DNA from: Nitrospina sp.
GTDB taxonomy: Bacteria; Nitrospinota; Nitrospinia; Nitrospinales; JACRGP01
Direction of reading: 5' to 3'
Length of the DNA: 43,181 nt
NCBI GenBank assembly: GCA_024648695.1
Contig: JACAVV010000039.1
Location: forward strand, 1-43,181
The position numbers were made by a program, and so were the translations under genes. The notes beneath the pieces are model-generated. The model was not told the origin of the DNA and did not search any database. It worked only from the letters and a program-made list of their open reading frames with translations. Below, one piece after another: positions 1-8,100 of this stretch. Position 1 is the stretch's first letter. Every line of letters starts with the position of its first letter.

Positions 1-37
1 CTGGAAATTCCAGTTGTTCAGAGGTACAATCTGTCAC

Positions 38-99
38 GGCGAATTCCTTTCTTTGATTGGCAAGTCAGCCTTATTTTAAAGGCTTGAAGGGAATTCGCC
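38..99. repeat. nested inverted repeat (long imperfect hairpin)
   Basis: Bases 38-51 and 86-99 are complementary over 14 positions with one G-T pair. Inside them a second stem pairs 67-72 (AGCCTT) with 79-84 (AAGGCT). The structure lies 127 bases before the first gene. It could be a terminator-like structure of a gene outside the window, a dispersed repeat or an RNA leader. No T-run follows the outer stem, so a simple intrinsic terminator is not well supported. Confidence 0.4.
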
Positions 100-225
100 A
101 CCCTTTTCTCATGCAATATTGGGGCTAAGGGAAACCTGGAATTTTTATTGTCTTTTTCTTTATATTTTTCTACATTAGGCACCAAACCTATTCACCCGCC
201 ATTTTTTACCTGAAACCTTTTTATT

Positions 226-3200
226 ATGATTCTTAAAAACAGACGTGTCTTGTGGATGCTGATTTTCACCCTGGCTGTCGCCATCAGCTTTTGGTTGATG
301 TCGCGGTACCCCACTTTGGGAAGCAAAGCCGCAATGTCCGGTACCGAAGCTTTCGAAGACACCATGACGCATCAGGCCCATTTCAAAGTTCCGGAAAAAG
401 CATCCATCTACACCCGGATTTTTTACACCACAATCAATTGGTACGAAACTAATTGGAAAGGAATGGCTTTTGGTGTGGTGATCGCCGCCGCTTTCCTGAC
501 ACTGATAGGATATCTGCCAAAAAAACCGTCGGAACAACGTTTCAAAAACAGTCTCATGGGCATGCTGGTCGGCACGCCTCTTGGCGTTTGCGTCAACTGT
601 GTCGCACCTATCGCCAAAGGCATTTACGAAGCGGGTAGTAAAATGGAAACCGCTTTGGCGGTGATGTTCAGTTCGCCAACGCTGAATATCGTGGTCCTCA
701 CTATGCTATTCTCTATTTTCCCCATTCACATGGCACTGTTGAAACTTGGAGCCACCTTTGTCCTCGTACTGCTCATCGTTCCCTTTGTTTCAGCGCGAAG
801 TAAACTTGCTCCAAAACCTGCATCCGCTTTAACGGATGAGGTCTGTGCCATTGATCCCGAAGCGGGTTTTGTTGAATCCTGGAATCAAAGCCTGATGGGG
901 GCCGGACGCGACTACTTCACCAACTTCAAATACCTTGTGATTCGAACGGTGCCTTTGATGTTTCTCGCAGGGTTTCTGGGCGCCATCCTGAGCCACCTTT
1001 GGTCATTCGACCACCTTATTGGCGTGGACGTGAACTTGAAAAATCTGGCAGTCGTCTCTTTCATGGGTACCTTTCTGCCTCTCCCCATTGCTTTCGACCT
1101 CATGCTCGCGCAAGCCTTGATGATGTCTGGCTTGTCTTCCGGATTCGTCACCACCATGTTGTTCACCCTGGGAACGTTCAGCATCTATTCGGCGATGATT
1201 GTATACAAAACATTTTCCTTTAAAATCGCGGTGCAACTGTACCTTATCATCTGCTTGCTGGGTGTCGGGGTCGGCTACCTGGCCAATGGCTACGAAGAAT
1301 ATAAATACGTCCAATGGCTGGAAAGTTATGATGAAATCGTAACGCAAAAATCCGCACCCGCCAAATCCCCCGATATCCTCAAGACCGAAAAGTCGGTACC
1401 CGATTTCCAAACGACCAAACAACAAGCGTATCAGGAATTTATTAAGCAAGACTCGGTGAGTATTGAGTATACACTCAATCAAAATAGAATACCCCAGGGG
1501 GAAACGCCGTTCAGCAAGTCCAATGGCAATGATTGGGGAATCAGTTATTCCAACACCATCGCATCCGAAAACTTTTTCGATCCGCTGTTTTTTGGACGCG
1601 GAGTGGCCTCCGGCGACCTCAATAAAGACGGATGGACCGATCTGGCTGTAGCTACGGACAACGGATTCGAGTTGTACCAAAACATCAACGGCCAGCGTTT
1701 TCAAAAACTGGATGTGTATCATCCCAACATGCGAGGCAAACAGGGAATCAGCATTGCCCTTGTTGATTTGGACAACGATGGTTGGCTGGATGTTTACTTC
1801 ACGGCATTTGATGGCGGCAACCACATCTGGTTGAATTCCCTGGGCTCTTCTCCCGAAATCCCCTGGGTCGAGGTTCCCGTTAATGACGCGCTTCTCACCA
1901 GCGCACCCGGTTTTGGCGATTTGAATGGAGACGGCTTTCTCGACATCATTCACGGCAATTATTTTCTTGGGGTGCTGACCCGAAAACCCATGGATCTGGC
2001 GACGGACTATTTACTGACGAATAATAACCTCAAATTTTCCATTTCGCCCATTCAGGCAATACCTGGTCAAACCCATTCCACGCTGTTTTCCGATGTCAAT
2101 GAAGACGGTTATCTAGATTTAATGATTGGCAATGATTACCGGGTCGCAGATACCTATCACTTCTCGCAGGGAAGCCCCACATTAAAACAGGTTAAAAAGG
2201 GAGAGGGCGTTATTCCGGTAACCACCGAAAACACCATGAGCATCGACACCGGCGATTTCAACAATGATCTGAAGCCGGATATCTACCTTGCCAATATTGG
2301 AATGAGCCGGGGAATCGATGTGGTCTCGAATATTTTTGGAACGACCATGCAAAACGTTGGAAAAAATTTTTGCCTGTCCGGGCAAAGTATTCTTTCCCGT
2401 TCCAAATGCGAAGAAATCCTGAAATTGACCACCCTGCTCAATCCGGAAAAACAGGATATGTCGGAACGTTGTTCGGCCTTAAATGATCCCGCTCGCATTC
2501 GGGAGTGCATGGTCACACGTCTCACCCTTTTGGCCACTCGTCAAAACAAACCTGAACTATGCGAAAAAATTTCGCCTGAATTTCCTGTCAGGAAAACCGT
2601 GTGTGAACGCTACTTCAATTTCAAACCCCTGACTGTGAACCGCGAAGAGGATATTCCCATTCGGTCCTTTTCCAATATATTGTTATTAGGCGAAGAAGGA
2701 AAACCGTTCAAGGATATATCCGAATCCACCAATACCACTACTGCTGAATGGAGTTGGAATGCAAAATTTGCGGATCTGGATAATGACGAATGGCAGGATT
2801 TATATGTAGTCAATGGAGTGCTCATCACGCAGGAATTCGCCCCCAACACCTTCTTTCACAACAAGCAGGGGAAAACCTTTGAGCAGGCAGAAGAGGCGTT
2901 TGGGCTCGGCGACCGAGATCACAGTTCGGCTTACACCTATATCGATATTGAAAATGACGGGGATCTTGATATCATTGCCAATACCCAATACGGCCCGTTT
3001 AAGGTTTTTATCAATAACGAGAATAAAAACAATAGCGTAACCTTTAAATTAAGGGATGACCGGGGAAACAGTTTTTGTATCGGATGCAAAATCACCATCG
3101 AGTACGGCGAGGGTGAAGTGCATCACCAGTTTCGAGAGATCAAGGCCAGTGGCGGGTTTCGTTCTTTCGATGCGCCCCTGGCACATTTTGGATTAGCAAG

Positions 3201-3306
3201 GTTTAAAGAAATCAAAAGCGTGCAGGTGCGTTGGACCGACGGCAAAATCAACCGTTTTGAACAACCCTTTCCTGCAAACAGAATTTACAGGATTTCCCGC
3301 CAATGA
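226..3306 (+). CDS. membrane permease fused to FG-GAP repeats and ASPIC/UnbV domain
   Basis: A 1026-residue protein with two unlike halves. Residues 1 to about 365 are a polytopic membrane region with hydrophobic segments near 9-25, 83-102, 145-190, 235-255 and 265-355. The segment near residues 118-150 (GTPLGVCVNCVAPIAKG, then a FSSPTLN loop) resembles the Cys-containing core of DUF318/ArsP-type permeases. After a linker (about 365-440), seven acidic FG-GAP/VCBS-type calcium loops follow (DLNKDG near 463, DLDNDG, DLNGDG, DVNEDG, DFNNDL, DLDNDE, DIENDG near 907). The last ~90 residues match the ASPIC/UnbV pattern, with a REIKASGGFRS core and an HFGL motif. Between the fifth and sixth loops sits a Cys-rich insert of ~120 residues. 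The fusion suggests a transporter with a large extracytoplasmic beta-propeller-like domain; the substrate is unknown. The ATG at 226 is the first in frame; no strong ribosome site is seen. Confidence 0.8.
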   Translation: MILKNRRVLWMLIFTLAVAISFWLMSRYPTLGSKAAMSGTEAFEDTMTHQAHFKVPEKASIYTRIFYTTINWYETNWKGMAFGVVIAAAFLTLIGYLPKKPSEQRFKNSLMGMLVGTPLGVCVNCVAPIAKGIYEAGSKMETALAVMFSSPTLNIVVLTMLFSIFPIHMALLKLGATFVLVLLIVPFVSARSKLAPKPASALTDEVCAIDPEAGFVESWNQSLMGAGRDYFTNFKYLVIRTVPLMFLAGFLGAILSHLWSFDHLIGVDVNLKNLAVVSFMGTFLPLPIAFDLMLAQALMMSGLSSGFVTTMLFTLGTFSIYSAMIVYKTFSFKIAVQLYLIICLLGVGVGYLANGYEEYKYVQWLESYDEIVTQKSAPAKSPDILKTEKSVPDFQTTKQQAYQEFIKQDSVSIEYTLNQNRIPQGETPFSKSNGNDWGISYSNTIASENFFDPLFFGRGVASGDLNKDGWTDLAVATDNGFELYQNINGQRFQKLDVYHPNMRGKQGISIALVDLDNDGWLDVYFTAFDGGNHIWLNSLGSSPEIPWVEVPVNDALLTSAPGFGDLNGDGFLDIIHGNYFLGVLTRKPMDLATDYLLTNNNLKFSISPIQAIPGQTHSTLFSDVNEDGYLDLMIGNDYRVADTYHFSQGSPTLKQVKKGEGVIPVTTENTMSIDTGDFNNDLKPDIYLANIGMSRGIDVVSNIFGTTMQNVGKNFCLSGQSILSRSKCEEILKLTTLLNPEKQDMSERCSALNDPARIRECMVTRLTLLATRQNKPELCEKISPEFPVRKTVCERYFNFKPLTVNREEDIPIRSFSNILLLGEEGKPFKDISESTNTTTAEWSWNAKFADLDNDEWQDLYVVNGVLITQEFAPNTFFHNKQGKTFEQAEEAFGLGDRDHSSAYTYIDIENDGDLDIIANTQYGPFKVFINNENKNNSVTFKLRDDRGNSFCIGCKITIEYGEGEVHHQFREIKASGGFRSFDAPLAHFGLARFKEIKSVQVRWTDGKINRFEQPFPANRIYRISRQ

Positions 3307-3453
3307 TAATCTAAAAGTTGGGCTTGATTATAAGGCTCAGGTTCTCATTAGCAAAATTTCTTCGCAATGATTTCAAAAAATGTTATTTTAGAGAAATCCA
3401 AATAAGCTCCAGGACAGTCTCACTTTCAAGAACCTCGATCTCTATTAAAAATA

Positions 3454-3627
3454 ATGGATAGCATCGATTATTATTCAAAACGCAACCGGTCCTCCAAAGG
3501 AAAGTCTTTAGATTCGGAGTGGGGGGATCTGAAAAAACAGAAAACCCTGAAAAAACCGGGAGCACCGCAGGACAACCCATCTCCATCGAAGAACCCCAAA
3601 ACCGAAAACAATCAACAGGGTAAATGA
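3454..3627 (+). CDS. small hypothetical protein, 57 aa
   Basis: An ATG-initiated frame encodes 57 residues rich in Lys, Ser, Pro and Asn, with no hydrophobic segment and a disordered, basic composition. It lies 84 bases upstream of the start preferred here for the SUMF1 gene and has the same orientation. No clear ribosome site precedes the ATG. It matches no family I recognise. It may be a small expressed protein or a chance ORF; conservation upstream of related SUMF1 genes would decide. Confidence 0.3.
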   Translation: MDSIDYYSKRNRSSKGKSLDSEWGDLKKQKTLKKPGAPQDNPSPSKNPKTENNQQGK

Positions 3628-3711
3628 ATGATTTCAGTTTTGAACCGCGGACTTCATTATAAATTCCATATTATCAATTCAATGTTTAACCAATTTATGA
3701 GGAGCCATTCA

Positions 3712-4983
3712 ATGGCCACACCTTTGCGATTTCCCAAGATTTTTATTTTACTGACGTTTTTTCTAACGGCCTCCGCATCCGGTGTTTATGCGGAATCTGA
3801 GTTGCTTGACCTTATCTACAAGGCGGATCAGGCCTATACCCAGAATGAATACAAAGAAGCTGAAAAGCTGTACACCAAAGCCGTCGAATTGGATTCGGGC
3901 AACTACCGGACCTTAAAGGCACTGGCGGAACTTAAAATGCGTTTTGGCAAATGGGAAAAGGCCAATGAACTCATTGAAAAAGTGCTGGCAATGCCGGTGG
4001 CGCGCGGAAAAAATGTCCTCATCTTCGAAAAGGGTAGCACCGAAGGGCAAGAGGGTGAAATCGTCGACGAAACAGTAATCACGCCTCCACAGGGCAGGAA
4101 CAATATGAGGAATTACCTGGAAGGCAAAAGCAGGGACCCGATTCCTCACTACCGCCTGTTCTTCAAGAAATCCGGCAAGGTTTTCCTAGTTCCCAAATCC
4201 GAAGTGACTCTCAAGTTTCAGGGTGTTCCCCAACGCGATTATTTTCTGGTTAAAGATATGGAGCTGAAGGTGAAACGCATCCTTTTGGCAAAGGATGATT
4301 CAAAGAAAAAAGATGAAATGGTTGCAATCAAAGGAGGCTGTTTCATTATGGGTAATGACCTCGGTCATGTGGACGAACGCCCCGCTCACGAGGTGTGCAT
4401 TAAAGATTTTAAAATGGATAAATACGAAGTTTCCCAAAAAGCATTCATTGATGTTATGGGAACCAATCCGTCGCAACGGATCAATGGCAAATTGCCTGTA
4501 GATAGCGTTACCTGGTTTGAAGCGGACGCCTATTGCAAAGAGCAGGGCAAACGCTTGCCGACGGAAGCCGAATGGGAATACGCCGCCCACGCAGGAACCA
4601 AAACGCGCTATGCCACCGGCGACAAATTCACAGGCAAGGACGGCAATTTTTGCGATAGCACATGTACTCTCAATATTGCCCATCCCACCGAAACGGACGG
4701 CTATGCCTTCACCGCGCCGGTAGGTTCCTTTCCCGCCAATCCCTTCGGACTCCATGACATGTCCGGAAATGTAGCGGAATGGACCAACGACTATATGATA
4801 GAAAATTACTATCAGCTTCGAGTGAAAGACAATCCACCTGGACCACCAGCGGGCGAAACCAAAGTGGTCCGAGGCGGCGCATGGAACACGGATTTGTACA
4901 CGGTGCAACCGTCAAGCCGCGTCTCCTTCGTCCGCGATTTCCGTAACGAAGCCATCGGCTTCCGTTGTGTTTCGGATAAATAA
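3712..4983 (+). CDS. secreted TPR-SUMF1 (formylglycine-generating-enzyme-like) protein
   Basis: I place the start at 3712, not at the upstream in-frame ATG at 3628, because GAGGAG at 3699-3704 sits 7 bases before it and a signal peptide follows directly (MATPLRFPKIF..., cleaved near VYA-ES). The product is 423 residues. A TPR-like pair (LIYKADQAYTQNEYKEAEKLY...) covers about 30-95, an unassigned linker about 100-200, and a SUMF1/FGE-sulfatase domain about 203-423, with MVAIKGGCFIMGND, RLPTEAEWEYAA, FGLHDMSGNVAEW and a terminal VVRGGAWN...GFRCV. I do not see the Cys pair near the C-terminus that true formylglycine-generating enzymes use. A structural or ligand-binding SUMF1 role in the periplasm is therefore more likely than sulfatase maturation. 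Confidence 0.85.
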   Translation: MATPLRFPKIFILLTFFLTASASGVYAESELLDLIYKADQAYTQNEYKEAEKLYTKAVELDSGNYRTLKALAELKMRFGKWEKANELIEKVLAMPVARGKNVLIFEKGSTEGQEGEIVDETVITPPQGRNNMRNYLEGKSRDPIPHYRLFFKKSGKVFLVPKSEVTLKFQGVPQRDYFLVKDMELKVKRILLAKDDSKKKDEMVAIKGGCFIMGNDLGHVDERPAHEVCIKDFKMDKYEVSQKAFIDVMGTNPSQRINGKLPVDSVTWFEADAYCKEQGKRLPTEAEWEYAAHAGTKTRYATGDKFTGKDGNFCDSTCTLNIAHPTETDGYAFTAPVGSFPANPFGLHDMSGNVAEWTNDYMIENYYQLRVKDNPPGPPAGETKVVRGGAWNTDLYTVQPSSRVSFVRDFRNEAIGFRCVSDK

Positions 4984-5025
4984 GCATCATTAGTATTACA
5001 GGAATTTTAAAACGGAATAGATCCA

Positions 5026-5059
5026 GCTCTCCCTTTAATCCTTAGGTTGAAGGGAGAGC
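5026..5059 (+). terminator. hairpin after SUMF1 gene, probable terminator
   Basis: A perfect 10-bp inverted repeat (GCTCTCCCTT / AAGGGAGAGC, 5026-5035 and 5050-5059) with a 14-base loop lies 42 bases after the stop at 4983. Only a short TTTT follows at 5063-5066, so termination efficiency is uncertain. Confidence 0.5.
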
Positions 5060-5099
5060 AGGTTTTAGTGCCCGCCCTTTCCAGAAAACTTTTTAAATA

Positions 5100-5108
5100 T
5101 GTTAAAAT
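5100..5108 (+). promoter_or_regulatory. possible extended -10 promoter element for the 1890-aa gene
   Basis: TGTTAAAAT at 5100-5108 resembles an extended -10 box (TGnTATAAT) and lies 40 bases before the start at 5149, downstream of the hairpin. No convincing -35 hexamer is seen at 16-18 bases upstream. Weak call from sequence alone. Confidence 0.25.
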
Positions 5109-5148
5109 TTACCCCATGAAATATTAAATAAGGGTTAGGGGGTAAAAA

Positions 5149-8100
5149 ATGAAATCACGACTCTGGAATCTAATTTTACCCTTATTCATTATTTGTTTTT
5201 TCAAGGTGGCTCTGTTCCCCCTTGGGGTGTATGCCAGCTTGGGATCCTCTCATGAAATCCTGTCTTTAAAACAAGTAAATACCAAAAAAGTTATATTAGC
5301 CTCCGAATTAAAATCCAGGGGGACGAATCATTTTGAAATAGCTCAACCCTCCGAACATTCCAGATTGCTCATTGAATGGGACCTTCCAGATTCCCGGGAT
5401 TGGCCCCTCTCCCTGATGGCCAATGGAGAAATAGAAATCCATTCGGACACACCTCTGGTATTAAATTCTCACACCGAAATCACCGCATCGCACATTCAAA
5501 TCAATGCACCCCAGGTGGATATTCAGGGAAACCTCAAGGCCCCGGGCGGAATGATCTCGATAAACTCTGATGACAAATTATTTTTTGCCGGTGTGAGTGA
5601 TGTTGCAGGACGTCAAGGCGGGTCCATCCTGTTTAATGGTCAGGTAGTTTTCATTTCTGGATTGATCAATGCGGATGGTGAGGACCAGGCAGGAACTATA
5701 GAAATCAGCGCTAAAAATATTTTGCAGGCGGGGCAAGTTTCTGCAGACTCACTAAAGGGACCCGCAGGTAATATCGATTTTCATTTTTCGCATCGTTACA
5801 TCGATCAGCTAAACAGCACGGTCACGGCTTCTACCACCTTAGGTAATTCTGGAGGTCGAATCCGGTTGAAGGGTGGAGACTCCGGCAGATTGTATTCTTC
5901 GGGAGTTCACCGGGTGACGGGTTTGGGTAATGAGTCGCAAGGGGGTGAAATCCAGTTTTTGGGTGAAGAACTGATATTACAAGGATCCCGACTGGATGCT
6001 TCCGGTCAATCAGGCGGCGGTCGCATTCGTATAGGTGGTGATTTGCAGGGCAAGGAATCCCTTCTGCAGGCGAGAAAGACTTCTGTCTCCTACGCTTCAG
6101 TTTTGATGGCAGATGCCCGAGAAAAGGGTCCTGGCGGCGATGTGGTCATCTGGTCGACGGAGACCACAGAATTCAATGGACAGGTGACAGCAGACAGTCC
6201 GGCAAAGGATGGAACTGTTGAGATTTCCAGTAAAGGCCAACTAAAACCTGGAGGTTCCGTTTCAACTGGTAGCCTGCTTCTCGACCCCAAAAATATTGAT
6301 GTCAACAATACCGACGCTACCTTTCCCAATATTACTTTAACCGACCCAAACCCCAATGGGACCGATTTTGGTTTTTCTTTTCACCCGTTGTTCGGCGGGG
6401 ATTTTGTGGTAACAGATCCATCAGATAACATCGTTGCCAGTAAATCGGGAGCTGTATATGTTTTTAGCCAAAACGGTTTTCTGAAGCAAATAATCACCGG
6501 GGCTCAGGCAAATGACGAAGTGGGAAGCGGCGACATAACAATTCTAACCAATGGGAAATATGTGGTGAATAGCCCTAAATGGGACAATGGGGCAACTGTA
6601 GATGTTGGGGCCGCAACCCTTGTTAATGTATCATCGGGATCTCTAACCGTGGGTGCCACAAACAGCCTGATTGGATCAACGGCAAATGATGAAGTGGGCA
6701 CAACCAGTGTTTCTCTTGGAAACGGAAGCTATGTTGTGATCAGCCCAAATTGGGACAATGGTGGTACTTCCGATGTGGGGGCGGTGACTTTTGTAGATGG
6801 TACTAACGGGCTTATTGGAGCCGTGAGCACGTCCAACAGTCTTCACGGGTCAACAGCCAATGATCAAGTTGGCTTCTTGGGAGCCACCGTCTTGACTAAT
6901 GGCAACTATGTCGTTCGAAGCAATCAATGGGATAACAGTGGCACCGCCGATGTGGGGGCAGTGACGTTTGGCAATGGATCGACAGGGGTAAGTGGGGCTG
7001 TCGATTCGAGCAACAGCCTCATTGGCTCTACGGCCAATGATCAGGTAGGGTTTCCGGGAGTCGTTGCCCTGACCAATGGAAATTATGTTGTACGAAGCAA
7101 CTTATGGGATGACGGCGGGACAGCAGACGTCGGCGCTGTGACCTTTGGCAATGGATCGACAGGGGTCAATGGGGCTGTCGATTCGAGCAACAGCCTCATT
7201 GGTTCGACCGCTAACGATGGTGTTGGAAATTCTGGACTCACTGCGTTATCCAATGGCAACTATGTGGTGATCAGCTCGTTTTGGGACAATGGCGGGGCCG
7301 TAGATGCAGGTGCGGTGACACTTTGCGATGGATCGACGGGAACTTTTGGCGCTGTGGACACCTCCAACAGCCTGCATGGATCATCTTCTAGTGATCTGAT
7401 TGGCTTTTCGGGTGTTGTTGAAGTCAGCAACGGTGATTTCTTTGTTCAAAGTCCAAGATGGACTAACGCCGGAACCTTTCTTGCAGGTGCCGTCACTCAG
7501 GTGGATGGTTCCACCGGCCTCACCGGACCGGTGACAACCGGCAACAGCCTGCACGGGTCCTCCACCAACGATCAAATCGGTTTTACCGGCACTGCTCTTA
7601 GCAATGGCAATTATATTTTACAAAGTCCCTTTTGGGATGATGGAGGCACAGCGGATGTCGGCGCTGTTACCTGGATCGATGCTTCCACAGGGCGAACGGG
7701 TCCTGTTACGAAAGCAAATAGTTTGCATGGAACCACGGCGTCCGATGGAGTGGGCACAAACACTGTAGCGCTTGGCAATGGTAATTTTGTGGTGGGAAGC
7801 CCAGGGTGGGATGATGGAGGCACCGCCGATGTAGGTGCGGCGACCTGGGTAGATGGTTCCACTGGACTCACCGGTCCCGTGACGACCAGCAACAGCCTGC
7901 ATGGAACCACGGCGTCCGATGGAGTGGGCGATGATTTTCTTGCTTTAAGTACTCCCGGCTCTTATGTGGTGATCGTCGACACCTGGGACAATGGCGGTAC
8001 TGCTGATGTCGGTGCTGTGACTTTTAGCAATGTATCGACGGGTATCTCAGGTCCCGTGACGACCAACAATAGCCTTCATGGGTCAACTGCTAACGACAAG

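Noticed and set aside
1003-1953. 316-codon minus-strand open frame
   Set aside because: It is antisense to the permease/FG-GAP gene and shows no domain motif.
3628-3711. Upstream start for the SUMF1 gene at 3628
   Set aside because: The ATG at 3712 has GAGGAG at proper spacing and begins a signal peptide.
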